Of a stretch of 64,000 bases of DNA, positions 8,060-19,923 are shown one piece after another. The stretch is from Salinispirillum sp. LH 10-3-1 (GTDB lineage: Bacteria > Pseudomonadota > Gammaproteobacteria > Pseudomonadales > Natronospirillaceae). The stretch's first letter is position 1; each line of letters begins with the position of its first letter. The position numbers were made by a program, and so were the translations under genes. The notes below the pieces were generated by a model. It saw only the letters and a list, made by a program, of their open reading frames with translations. It did no database searches and had not been told where the DNA came from. Location: positions 2,108,001 through 2,172,000 of the forward strand of contig NZ_CP101717.1 in the NCBI RefSeq assembly GCF_030643825.1. The letters are read 5' to 3'.

Positions 8060-8602
8060 CAGAACGAATGCCGCCACCATTGCGCCCAATACCGCGCCGT
8101 ACAAATGCGCAACGGTGAGCACCTCACCCGTTAAGTCCCCTAAATACGATGGCATAGACTGACCAGCCTGCAGCCACTTTTCGCCACTCAACTTAATGCC
8201 AATGAGCGCGGCCAAGGCTGTTTGCCACGGGCGTGATAAGTGAGGGCTTAGCACGATGGCTAGGAGTACCCAGCCATGCAGGGTACCTGAAAAACCGCGA
8301 TAAATAGCCACATCGGGCTGTCCGAAATGAATGGCGCCACTGAGCAGAATACTCAGCAACGCCAGCACCAGCAATCCAGTCCAGCGATTCATCCAATGTG
8401 GCGCCAGCAGGGTTGCCAATAGCAATCCTGCGGCATTGACCAACGTATGCGGCAGATTGCCGTGCGCGAAGTGCCCGCTTAGCATCACCCACCAATGACC
8501 AGACTCGAGCGCCGACCGTGAGTACTGCCAGGCATCAACCCAGAGCAGCCCCAGAAAACAGCCCAGTACCGCTACCCATGGCGTTATGTAGTTCAGATTC
8601 AT
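8018..8602 (-). CDS. rrtA: Rhombosortase (rhomboid-family intramembrane serine protease)
   Basis: About 194 residues with five or six hydrophobic segments. The rhomboid-like signatures are present: GHFAHGNLPHTLVNAAG, the catalytic serine in YRGFSGTLHG, and the catalytic histidine in VAHLYGAVLG. The short length and the GFSG context fit rhombosortase, which cleaves proteins carrying a C-terminal GlyGly-CTERM tail. I chose ATG at 8602 because the 26 residues upstream are not membrane-like. No GlyGly-CTERM substrate is encoded in this window, so its targets lie elsewhere. A general rhomboid protease is the alternative. Confidence 0.8.
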   Translation of the reverse strand: MNLNYITPWVAVLGCFLGLLWVDAWQYSRSALESGHWWVMLSGHFAHGNLPHTLVNAAGLLLATLLAPHWMNRWTGLLVLALLSILLSGAIHFGQPDVAIYRGFSGTLHGWVLLAIVLSPHLSRPWQTALAALIGIKLSGEKWLQAGQSMPSYLGDLTGEVLTVAHLYGAVLGAMVAAFVLLASHLGLYRPRLR

Positions 8603-8728
8603 GCTGCATAGAATATCAAAGTCGTTGGCGAACATCTGAAATAATCTGCATATCTGGCCGTTGTCGTTTGCCCTTTGCACCGAAATTCGCTACAAAGCCT
8701 GTTCGATTTTCGGCAGGATATTTCTACT

Positions 8729-9628
8729 GTGTGGTTTAAAAACGCTTTTGTTTATCAAGTACGTGACACCGAATTTTTACAGCGCCTTCGCCAAGGTGCG
8801 AATTTGGAACAGCATGCCTTTCATCATTGCTTGCCGACGCAGCCGGTCAGTTTAGGCCTGATACCACCGCATGGAGAAATGACCGAATTGCAGTTGGCTA
8901 CACAGGACTTCTTAGTCTGGCAGCTGCGCCGCGAAGAACGCTTGCTTCCCAGTGCGGTGGTGAACGAAGCGTTGGCCGATAAAATCAGTGAGTTGCAGCG
9001 CAAAGAAGATCGTCGCGTCGGCCGCAATGAGAAGATGGACCTGAAAGACGAGGTCACTTTGGAGCTGTTGCCCCGTGCGTTTACGCGCAGTCAGCGGCAC
9101 ATGGTGATTGCCGACCTTAAATCCGGCTGGCTGTATGTCCAATGTGGCAGCGAAGCACGCGCCGACGACATCACTGCGTTCTTGCGCGACGCCTTTGACG
9201 AGCTGCCAGTACTGCCGCTGGGCTCGCTGTGTCAGCCGGAGCCCGTCATTGCTGAGTGGCTGATCAGCGGTGAGCTGCCGGAAGGCATTACGGTGATGGA
9301 CGAGCTGGCTTTGCGCCATGGCACCGAAGACGGCACCATCAAGGTACGTCAACTGCCATGGGACAGTGAAGAAGTACAAAACTTGTTGAGCGTTGGCTAT
9401 CGACCCAGTGAGGTACTACTGAATTGGAACGAACAAATCACCGTTCTGTTGAACGACAAATGCGTCTTCAAACGTCTGAAGTACGCCGATGACATGCTGG
9501 AACAAGCAGCGCAAGAAGGTGGTGATTCGGCGCTGGCAGAATGGGAAGCGGGCCTCCACATCATGACAGCGGCGCTGCGCAGTCTAGCTGATCAAACGCT
9601 GCTGTGGTTTCGTCAGGATCCGGCCTGA
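8729..9628 (+). CDS. rdgC: Recombination-associated protein RdgC
   Basis: RdgC forms a ring-shaped dimer that binds duplex DNA and limits RecA filament growth. GTG at 8729 gives MWFKNAFVYQV, matching the family start (MLWFKN in E. coli); AGGAT lies about 10 bases upstream. 299 residues against 303 in E. coli, with the typical PHGEMTELQLATQDF and LKYADDMLEQA stretches. It is divergent from the rhombosortase and overlaps the convergent DUF2489 gene by 16 bases. Upstream codons to 8675 are in frame but unlike the family. Confidence 0.92.
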   Translation: MWFKNAFVYQVRDTEFLQRLRQGANLEQHAFHHCLPTQPVSLGLIPPHGEMTELQLATQDFLVWQLRREERLLPSAVVNEALADKISELQRKEDRRVGRNEKMDLKDEVTLELLPRAFTRSQRHMVIADLKSGWLYVQCGSEARADDITAFLRDAFDELPVLPLGSLCQPEPVIAEWLISGELPEGITVMDELALRHGTEDGTIKVRQLPWDSEEVQNLLSVGYRPSEVLLNWNEQITVLLNDKCVFKRLKYADDMLEQAAQEGGDSALAEWEAGLHIMTAALRSLADQTLLWFRQDPA

Positions 9629-10101
9629 CGCCTGGCTGAACCGGTAGTAGTAAACACGTAAGACTCCAACACACGAGCAGACGCCAATAACTCAACTTTG
9701 TGCGCTTGCTCGTGCTGTTCCCGCTCGTCGTCTTGGCGTTTGCGCTCGACCGGACTCAGGGCTTTGCGCGCATCGTGCGTCGCCATATCCTTCACTGCCT
9801 CATACAGACGATCAAACACAGCAAATTGGTCACGCTCCTGCTGCTCGAGCTCTAATCCATCCATCAGATGTTTAATGCGAATAGCGCCCTCTGACGGATT
9901 CAAATCCTCGTGTACCAAGTTGGCGGCAATGATCTGAATACTCTCTTGTAGAAAGGCTTCATGCGCTTGTTTTTTCCGCTCAAACTCAGCATCGTGCTGC
10001 GCTTGCTTTTGCCGATGCTGATACAACTTATAGTGCAACCAGCCAGCGTAACCGGCCAAGGCCAATAGAATGGCCAACGCCAAGATAACCCATACCATCA
10101 T
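9613..10101 (-). CDS. DUF2489-family membrane-anchored protein
   Basis: 162 residues with one N-terminal transmembrane helix (about residues 3-22) followed by a long charged, mostly helical cytoplasmic part rich in Gln, Glu and His (FERKKQAHEAFLQESIQIIAANL). This matches the DUF2489 family, whose function is unknown. The start ATG overlaps the stop of the YheU-like gene as ATGA, so the two are translated together. It is the last gene of the ligA unit. The C-terminus overlaps the rdgC 3' end. Confidence 0.7.
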   Translation of the reverse strand: MMVWVILALAILLALAGYAGWLHYKLYQHRQKQAQHDAEFERKKQAHEAFLQESIQIIAANLVHEDLNPSEGAIRIKHLMDGLELEQQERDQFAVFDRLYEAVKDMATHDARKALSPVERKRQDDEREQHEQAHKVELLASARVLESYVFTTTGSARRQAGS

Positions 10102-10394
10102 TTCATCACCTTACCTTGTTCTTTCATCATTTGCGCAAAATCGCGCGTACGAAACAGGCGGCAGCTCTGCGCAACGCCATCAAACACCAAGATCCAGTCA
10201 CCGTGCACCAATCCCGCTTTGACGTTTTCCATTTGCGCATTGACGTCAAAGTTTTCTACGGTATGGTCAGCCAATTCGCTGATCAGGTGCGCCTGTATGA
10301 CACCTTCAAGTGCGTCGTCCGACAACTCTTGCCACGGAATCTGAACAATGTCCTCAACACTCACATCGTCACTGTTTGAATAATCCAAGTTCAT
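10098..10394 (-). CDS. YheU-family (UPF0270) protein
   Basis: 98 residues. The region VQIPWQELSDDALEGVIQAHL, the central ADHTVENFDVNAQMENVKAGL and a final ILVFDG segment match the small YheU/UPF0270 family, whose role is not known. Start: ATG at 10394 follows GGGAG closely and overlaps the end of the upstream gene by 26 bases; family members are about 70-80 residues, so a later start is possible. The N-terminal 20 residues are acidic and not conserved in the family as I remember it. Confidence 0.7.
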   Translation of the reverse strand: MNLDYSNSDDVSVEDIVQIPWQELSDDALEGVIQAHLISELADHTVENFDVNAQMENVKAGLVHGDWILVFDGVAQSCRLFRTRDFAQMMKEQGKVMK

Positions 10395-10802
10395 GCTCCC
10401 ATTCACAATGTACTCGCATGTCCTTGCTGCCCGGTGCGTGAAAGTCACCCTGACTCTCCCAAGAAAAAACGTGCTTACCACTCAGTTCTGTTTCAAGATA
10501 GACAGTCGCAGAGCGCCAATACATGGCCAGTAGCAAGCGCTCAAACTTGCTCATCCAGCGCTCCCACTCATATTCTACCGCACGGTACGAACCGGCAAAC
10601 TGAATCAAGGGCGTGATATAGGTGCCCTGCTCTTCATGGATACCTGGCAAGTGAAACATATCTGCCGTGAGAAAGGGAAACACGTCGGACTGGCCTAAGG
10701 CCAGCACGGCATTGCGATTGGTTTGCCGATAATGCAAACTTTGAAAGCGATCATGTGAGGATACGGAACGAATGACGCCATAGACCAGCGTTTCCTGATC
10801 CA

Positions 10803-10803
<1 letters not shown>
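10369..10803 (-). CDS. Conserved protein of unknown function downstream of ligA
   Basis: 144 residues, no signal peptide or membrane segment. Rich in aromatic residues (EYEWERWMSKFERLLLAMYW, SWESQGDFHAPG). Pseudomonas genomes carry a hypothetical protein of similar size just after ligA, so this is likely an orthologous conserved gene. I do not recognise a domain. ATG at 10803 overlaps the ligA stop as TGATG, which supports both the start and translational coupling; the frame upstream of it lies inside ligA. Confidence 0.65.
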
Positions 10804-13918
<3,115 letters not shown>

Positions 13919-13986
13919 TGAATCGATACTCTGCTATATAGTTGGTTGCTGCATTTCATGCAGGCCAGATTCTAACCTGACAATTC

Positions 13987-14004
13987 GTCGGACAGTGATC
14001 CGAC
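13987..14004 (-). terminator. Small GC-rich hairpin after smc
   Basis: GTCGGA and TCCGAC form a 6-bp stem with a 6-nt loop, starting 10 bases after the smc stop. There is no U-run, so it may be a weak terminator, an mRNA-stabilising hairpin or a REP-like repeat rather than a full intrinsic terminator. Confidence 0.4.
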
Positions 14005-14013
14005 CTACCAAGG

Positions 14014-17000
14014 TTACGATGCCACCATTTCGACGGCTTCATCGAGGTTAACCGACACCAAGCGCGATACGCCGGGCTCGTTCATGGTAACACCCATCAG
14101 CTGATGTGCAATTTCCATGGCGACCTTGTTGTGGGTAATGTAGATGAATTCTACCTGTTCGGACATGGCTTCGACCAGTCGCGAGAAGCGCGCCACGTTG
14201 GCGTCGTCCAATGGTGCATCGACTTCGTCCAGCATACAGAATGGTGCCGGATTCAAACGGAAGATGGAAAACACCAAAGCAATGGCCGTGAGCGCCTTCT
14301 CACCACCCGACAACAGGTGAATGGTGGCGTTCTTCTTGCCCGGCGGGCGGGCCATGATGGCTACGCCGGTGTCGAGCAGGTCCTCCCCCGTCATCTCTAG
14401 ATACGCATGCCCGCCCCCGAACACTTTGGGGAAAAGTTCTTGTAAACCCTGATTCACTTGGTCAAATGTCGTCTTAAAGCGCGTGCGCGTCTCCTTGTCG
14501 ATCTTTCTGATCGCGCCCTCAAGGGTCTCCAACGCGCGCTCCAAATCATCGTTTTGCTGGTCGAGATACTGCTTGCGTTCATTCTGTACCGCGTATTCAT
14601 CAATAGCCGCCAAGTTGATTGGCCCTAAGCGCTGAATACGCTGATTCAACTGTTCAATCAGTTGTTCACACTGCGCAATGGTCAAGTCTTCTGGCAAGTT
14701 CTGCAACAAGGTATTTAAATGATACTGTTGTTCTTGCAGCTGCTCTTCTACCGTGGCTTTGCGGGTTTCGAAGCGTTCCAAGTCCATTTGCTGTTGTTGT
14801 ATGCGTTGTTGCTGCAGCGCAATGGCCTGCTCGAGACGCAAACGATGCTGTTCGAAACCGCGCATTTGCTCATGGTAGCGTTCCGTTTCGGCCCGCGCCT
14901 GCTCAAGCTGCTCAGCCAGGTCCAGTTGCCGAGCAACCTTCTCTTCCAGCTCTTCGCGCAAGGTATCGTCTGGGTCAATCAGCCCCTGGATATCCATGTG
15001 CAGCTCTTCTGCCCGCTCATCCATTTGCTTTTGTTGCAAGTCTGCTCGCCCTAAGCCGCTGCGCAACGACTCAGACTGGCTTTGCAAACCATGGACTTTC
15101 AATTCCAGACTGTGACGCTGTTGCTCTGCTTCGCGTTGGCGCGCTCGCAAGTCTTCCAACACCTGACGGGCATCGTCACGACGCTCGCGTAGGTGCTCTT
15201 TGTCTTCTGCGGTGTCGTCGTTCTGCTGCGCCACAGCAAGTTGCTCACGCGCGTCTTGCAGCGCTTGAAACTCACGTTCGTATTCTTGTTCAGTGTCTTT
15301 CAGCTCACTGCGATAACGATGCAGAGACTGCTGCATCGCCTGATTCGAAGCACTGAGCGCAGACACGCGCGTTTCAACTTCGTGAACGCGACGACGTGCT
15401 TCATCCAACTGAGCCCGATGCTGCTGCCACTGTTGCTCACTGGCATCAATGGTGAGTTGAGAGGCTTCTAAATTCAGTTCGGCATCTTCTACTTCGAATT
15501 CCAACTCGTCGACAGCGGCCTCTAGTTCTTCCAACTTCTGTTGCTGCGCCAACAGCCCTTCACGATCAGCGGTACTGCGAAACACTCGCACCCAGCCGGG
15601 GCCCATCCACACGCCGTCGCGGGTTATCACACTACCATTGGCATCCAGTTGCGCCACGCGCGCCCGCGCGTCAACCACTGAATCAGCAACCAGGACGCTG
15701 TTTAACTGGGTAATAAGCGCTGCCGGTCCCTGCACACCTTCGGCGAGCGACCCAGCCTTAACCGGTGGCATCGGCTGCCCATCGTCCAACCAGTTTAAGC
15801 GCGCCTCCGGCAAGTGTTCCCAAGCCAGTTCCGGCAAACCATTCGCAGGCAACACATGGCTCTGTAACCAATGCCCTAACACCCACTCCACGGCCTGTGC
15901 CCATGGCCCAGAAACCTCCAGGCGCTCCATGACTTGTGGGCTGCGTTGTAACTGCCAACGGTTTAGCCAGTCTTTGACTTGTACTGTATCTCCGGCTTGT
16001 GCCTGTAACACCGCCTTGAGCCGAGTAATTTCCTGCTGTTGCTGGCTGAGCTTCTGACGCAAAGTCTGTACATGATCACGCCGTTGCTGCTGTTGCTCAC
16101 GCTGTGTCTGCAAGGCATCTTCACTGGACAGCGCTTGCTCTTCAGCGTCAGACAGGCGCTGTTGTACCGTTTCACGTTCCAGCTCCAGTTGCATCAACTG
16201 TTCGGTTGCCGGGTCGTCTTCGAGCTTAGCCAGCTCCATCTGCAAACGTTCACGGCGCTGCGTTAACTGGTGAATTTGCCTCTCGGCTTGCTCAATGCGT
16301 GAACGCAGTCGCTCTGACTGCCGTGCGGCTTCTGCCGAACCAAGGCTGTATTCCAACCACTGCTCTTCGTACTGCCGGAACAACAGCTCTTGCTCCTGCG
16401 TCTGCTCGATCGCAATTGCTGCCTCTTCCTGCCAGTGTTCCAGCTCCGGACGCAGCATGGTCAGCTGCTCCTCCATCTCCTCAAGCTGAGCTTTATCCGC
16501 TTCGTGATGCTGACGCAGCTCGTGCCGGTCACGTTCTATGCGACGGATTTGTTCTTGCAGTTGCTGAACTTTTTCGCGCTGATGCGCTGACTGCTGTTCC
16601 AAGCGGGCAATCTCATTACCCATTTCATAATAGGCTTTCTGTACGGTCTGAAAACGGTCATTGGCGTCTTCATTGGCCAGCCGTATCTCTTCCGTTTCGG
16701 CTTCACGCTCACGCAATTCAGCGGTTTGGGCTTCGCGGTCGCGTTCTGCTTCGGCCAATTGCTGACGAATAACTTGCGCATCCTGATCCAGTTCTCGCCA
16801 TCGCAACGCACTCAACTGCGCCCGCTGCTGTTTCTCGTCAGCTTTGTATTGGCGGTACTTCTCTGCCGCCTGCGCTTGACGCTCCAAGTGCGCCAACTGG
16901 CGCTGCAGCTCGTCACGAATGTCGGTCAGGCGTTCAAGGTTCTCAGCCGTTCGCCGCATGCGGTTTTCGGTTTCCCGGCGACGGTCCTTATACTTTGAGA

Positions 17001-17508
17001 TACCCGCCGCCTCTTCCAAAAACACCCGCAGTTCTTCGGGCTTGGATTCAATCAGACGAGAAATCATGCCCTGCTCGATGATGGCGTAACTACGCGGACC
17101 TAACCCAGTACCGGCAAACAGGTCGGTGATGTCTCTGCGACGACACTTGCTGCCGTTTAGATAATAGGTTGATTGGCCGTCACGCGTGACTTTTCGCTTG
17201 ATGGAAATTTCATTGTATTGGGCGTATGGGCCTGAAAGCGTGTGGTCACTGTTATCGAAAATCAACTCCACCGTACATTGCGCCACTGGTTTACGGCGGG
17301 TAGAACCATTGAAGATAACGTCTGTCATGGCTTCGCCACGCAGATTTTTGGCCGAGGACTCGCCCATTACCCAGCGCACCGCGTCAATGGTGTTGGATTT
17401 ACCACAGCCGTTAGGCCCAACGATCGCTGTCAGGTTATTGGGGAACGGGATGTGGGTAGGGTCTACAAAGGACTTGAACCCTGCCAGCTTGATACTCTTC
17501 AGTCGCAT
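14014..17508 (-). CDS. smc: Chromosome segregation protein SMC
   Basis: ATPase that condenses and segregates the chromosome with ScpA/ScpB. Walker A (GPNGCGKSN, about residues 32-40) at the N-terminus, two long Glu/Gln/Arg-rich coiled coils, a hinge region near 500-650, then the signature LSGGEKALTAIALVFS and Walker B (FCMLDEVDAPLDD) at the C-terminus. 1164 residues, normal for SMC. Its presence indicates an SMC-type lineage and not the MukBEF system of enterics. smc, zipA and ligA keep the Pseudomonas order. Confidence 0.97.
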   Translation of the reverse strand: MRLKSIKLAGFKSFVDPTHIPFPNNLTAIVGPNGCGKSNTIDAVRWVMGESSAKNLRGEAMTDVIFNGSTRRKPVAQCTVELIFDNSDHTLSGPYAQYNEISIKRKVTRDGQSTYYLNGSKCRRRDITDLFAGTGLGPRSYAIIEQGMISRLIESKPEELRVFLEEAAGISKYKDRRRETENRMRRTAENLERLTDIRDELQRQLAHLERQAQAAEKYRQYKADEKQQRAQLSALRWRELDQDAQVIRQQLAEAERDREAQTAELREREAETEEIRLANEDANDRFQTVQKAYYEMGNEIARLEQQSAHQREKVQQLQEQIRRIERDRHELRQHHEADKAQLEEMEEQLTMLRPELEHWQEEAAIAIEQTQEQELLFRQYEEQWLEYSLGSAEAARQSERLRSRIEQAERQIHQLTQRRERLQMELAKLEDDPATEQLMQLELERETVQQRLSDAEEQALSSEDALQTQREQQQQRRDHVQTLRQKLSQQQQEITRLKAVLQAQAGDTVQVKDWLNRWQLQRSPQVMERLEVSGPWAQAVEWVLGHWLQSHVLPANGLPELAWEHLPEARLNWLDDGQPMPPVKAGSLAEGVQGPAALITQLNSVLVADSVVDARARVAQLDANGSVITRDGVWMGPGWVRVFRSTADREGLLAQQQKLEELEAAVDELEFEVEDAELNLEASQLTIDASEQQWQQHRAQLDEARRRVHEVETRVSALSASNQAMQQSLHRYRSELKDTEQEYEREFQALQDAREQLAVAQQNDDTAEDKEHLRERRDDARQVLEDLRARQREAEQQRHSLELKVHGLQSQSESLRSGLGRADLQQKQMDERAEELHMDIQGLIDPDDTLREELEEKVARQLDLAEQLEQARAETERYHEQMRGFEQHRLRLEQAIALQQQRIQQQQMDLERFETRKATVEEQLQEQQYHLNTLLQNLPEDLTIAQCEQLIEQLNQRIQRLGPINLAAIDEYAVQNERKQYLDQQNDDLERALETLEGAIRKIDKETRTRFKTTFDQVNQGLQELFPKVFGGGHAYLEMTGEDLLDTGVAIMARPPGKKNATIHLLSGGEKALTAIALVFSIFRLNPAPFCMLDEVDAPLDDANVARFSRLVEAMSEQVEFIYITHNKVAMEIAHQLMGVTMNEPGVSRLVSVNLDEAVEMVAS

Positions 17509-17587
17509 AGAGAGTGCATGCCTTGCGCCAACTTATTGTTATCCATTCAAGGGATTGTAGAGGGTTTTTGTCATGAACAAAATACAC

Positions 17588-17623
17588 CAAAGGCGGCCCT
17601 GCACAGATGCAGACCCGCCTTTG
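17588..17623 (-). terminator. Long stem terminator after the ccm operon
   Basis: A 9-bp stem (17588-17596 with 17615-17623) encloses a second paired segment (CTGCA with TGCAG). On the minus strand it is followed by a modest U-rich tail (UAUUUU a few bases on). It lies 20 bases past the ccmI stop and ends the cytochrome c maturation operon. Confidence 0.7.
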
Positions 17624-17642
17624 TTTACGACTTCATTGTCGA

Positions 17643-18869
17643 TCAACGACCTATAGCAGTAAAACTCAGTAGTACGGACGTATCATCACCCAAGGTAGCG
17701 ACTCGAATCATCGGCGCTTCATGCGTAGCCTGCCCCAAGTCTGCATTGCCGCCTGGGGAAACAAAGGCCGTTACCTCAACCTCTTCGTAGTCGGACAGAC
17801 GCGCATCATCAGACATCCGATCATTATCCGTCAGGGTGAGCCGGCTGGGCATCTGGTCTACCCGGAAACGTTGCACGGCGATCGGTACACCACCACCAAC
17901 GGGGCGCGCCAATACGAACACAACAGACTGCAAGTTCACGTCTATAGGCAGGGGCGTGAATACCACATCGACACGATGCGGGGTACGCTCAGCTACTTCG
18001 AAATCGGGCTCTTGACCTAACCGCTCCTGAGCGGCGCGAATTCCACCAATCACCGTTTCGCGCCCGCTACCTTCAGGCACCAGATCGGCAAACATCTGCC
18101 ATACGTCAATGGCCTGTTGATATTCGCCGCTGGCAAAATAGGCGACACCTAGCGTACCCAGTGCCTGAATATTTTCAGGGTTAAGGCGTATAGCCTCGCG
18201 GAAATCACGCTCAACACTTTCGTTCCACATTTGACCAGCAAGAAAGAAATGCAGCTGCCCGCGACTGGTAAGAATGATCGACAAGTCATCAGGATCAAAC
18301 TCGCCACGCGCTCGATAACGTTCTTCGACTCGGTCGTAAGCGTCTATCGCCTCAGGAAAGCGACCCGCTTGCGTGTAGGTATCGGCCAACATGAACCAAT
18401 CCTCAGCGGTCGCCGAAGACTTACCCAAGACGTATGATTCATAGGCCCCCATAAAGGCCATAAAATCCGCTTCACTGCGATCACGCACCTGAGCTTTTTC
18501 GTATAGGGCAATTTCTTGCTGCGCTCCCAAAGGCACATATAAAGCCGCCGCACTGACTGCAACCAATATGGTTGCCGCCAATGACCATTTCCAGTTCAAG
18601 CGACCACGCGCCTTCATGGTTTCCGTTGCCACTTCTGTCTCGGACAACAGCTGCTTATCTAGCTCTAAGGAAAGGCTCTGAAATTGCTCGTCGTCAATAA
18701 CACCAGCATTCAGCTCTGCTTCTAACTCAGAACGCCGCAACTCATAAGCCTGCACACGATCTGCATTACGCGCCAAAGTTATTTCACGCGACGATCCGTA
18801 CAGTGCCGGATAAGCCAACACGACAGCCAACAGTGCCGTCAGCACCAATAACATTGCAAACATGATCAT
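17643..18869 (-). CDS. ccmI: Cytochrome c maturation protein CcmI
   Basis: Apocytochrome c chaperone of the CcmFHI haem ligase. Two transmembrane helices flank a cytoplasmic loop with a leucine-zipper-like stretch (about residues 1-22 and 95-115), then a periplasmic TPR region (EDWFMLADTYTQAGRFPEAIDAY and a later repeat) and a C-terminal beta-rich domain seen in fused CcmI proteins. 408 residues. The ATG overlaps the ccmH stop as ATGA. Last gene of the operon. Confidence 0.93.
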   Translation of the reverse strand: MIMFAMLLVLTALLAVVLAYPALYGSSREITLARNADRVQAYELRRSELEAELNAGVIDDEQFQSLSLELDKQLLSETEVATETMKARGRLNWKWSLAATILVAVSAAALYVPLGAQQEIALYEKAQVRDRSEADFMAFMGAYESYVLGKSSATAEDWFMLADTYTQAGRFPEAIDAYDRVEERYRARGEFDPDDLSIILTSRGQLHFFLAGQMWNESVERDFREAIRLNPENIQALGTLGVAYFASGEYQQAIDVWQMFADLVPEGSGRETVIGGIRAAQERLGQEPDFEVAERTPHRVDVVFTPLPIDVNLQSVVFVLARPVGGGVPIAVQRFRVDQMPSRLTLTDNDRMSDDARLSDYEEVEVTAFVSPGGNADLGQATHEAPMIRVATLGDDTSVLLSFTAIGR

Positions 18870-19402
18870 AAATCTTTGCCTACCTGACGCCGCAGTTCAG
18901 CCAGTCTGGCTTGCTCTTCGGCGGTCAATTCAGAGTGATGAGTGGGTGTTGTTTGTTCGTCTGCCACGGCATGGGCACGGCGCAGGCCCCAAAAAGCACC
19001 AAACAGCCCTAAAACAGTGACCATGATCAGCGCAATTATCCAGATCATGTGGGTGCCAAAACGCGGTCGATAAGTGACGAAATCTCCCCAGCGATCAATC
19101 ATGAAATCCACAATCTCTTGGTCGCTATAACCCGCCTCCAGCAACTGCGCCGTGCGCTCACGCATATCCAAAGCGATAGGGGCATCGGAGTCAGCAATGC
19201 TTTGATTTTGGCAGCGCGGACACCGAAGCTCATGAGTTAGGGTATGGAAGCGACCTTCATAGCTAGGATCGGAAAAGTCACGAATAGATGGTGCGGTGGC
19301 ACGCTCAGTGGCAGCCTCGGCTAGCAGTGGGGCCGTCACCAGGGTCGCAACAACAAACATCAACAAACGAAGTACTGTGGCGAAACGCGGAGACATCATC
19401 AT
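18866..19402 (-). CDS. ccmH: Cytochrome c maturation protein CcmH
   Basis: Thiol-oxidoreductase subunit of the haem ligase that reduces the apocytochrome CxxCH motif. Signal sequence, then the LRCPRCQNQSIADS motif with the two redox cysteines, a short three-helix domain and a C-terminal transmembrane helix (MIWIIALIMVTVLGLFGAFWGL). I chose ATG at 19402 (the first of three ATG codons), which overlaps the ccmG stop as ATGA; upstream codons lie in ccmG. 178 residues. Confidence 0.93.
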   Translation of the reverse strand: MMMSPRFATVLRLLMFVVATLVTAPLLAEAATERATAPSIRDFSDPSYEGRFHTLTHELRCPRCQNQSIADSDAPIALDMRERTAQLLEAGYSDQEIVDFMIDRWGDFVTYRPRFGTHMIWIIALIMVTVLGLFGAFWGLRRAHAVADEQTTPTHHSELTAEEQARLAELRRQVGKDL

Positions 19403-19923
19403 AAGTTGCGATACACCTCTGCCAACGAAGACTCCCAAACACGATGGTCAATAACACCTACATGACGATGTCTGACAATACCTTCCGCATCAACGAAAAA
19501 GGTTTCCGGGGCGCCAGTAATACCCAAGTCAAACCCCAACATGCCCAACGGGTCGAACACATTCATAACATAGGGGTTTTTCAGGCGCTCTAGCCAATCC
19601 AGCCCACCATCACGGGAATCACGGTAGTTCAGACCCACAATGCGCACACCGTCTGCGGCCAAGTCGTTCAATACCGGATGTTCAATGCGGCAACTGGGGC
19701 ACCAAGAGCCCCACACATTAAAGAGAAACGGCTCACCAATGATATCAGCGTTGGTCAACGTCTCATTTTCATCATACAGCGACTGCAACTCAAAAGCCGG
19801 TAAAGAGCGTCCAATCAAGGTAGACGGCAAGGTTTCGAAGTCTTGATTGGTGGACAAGATATAGCCAAAGATCGTGCCAGCGATCAAGACGATGAAAAAG
19901 GGAATAAACAGTGCCCAACGCAT
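19399..19923 (-). CDS. ccmG: Thiol:disulfide interchange protein CcmG/DsbE
   Basis: Membrane-tethered periplasmic thioredoxin that supplies electrons to CcmH and apocytochrome c. N-terminal transmembrane anchor (about residues 4-24), thioredoxin fold with the active site WGSWCPSC, and the cis-proline loop GITGAPETFFVD typical of CcmG. 174 residues. Its start and the ccmF stop share a base (TAATG). Confidence 0.95.
   Translation of the reverse strand: MRWALFIPFFIVLIAGTIFGYILSTNQDFETLPSTLIGRSLPAFELQSLYDENETLTNADIIGEPFLFNVWGSWCPSCRIEHPVLNDLAADGVRIVGLNYRDSRDGGLDWLERLKNPYVMNVFDPLGMLGFDLGITGAPETFFVDAEGIVRHRHVGVIDHRVWESSLAEVYRNL

Noticed and set aside
14619-15356. 245-codon plus-strand open frame inside smc
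   Set aside because: Antisense of the coiled coil, whose Gln/Glu-rich codons leave few stops on the other strand.
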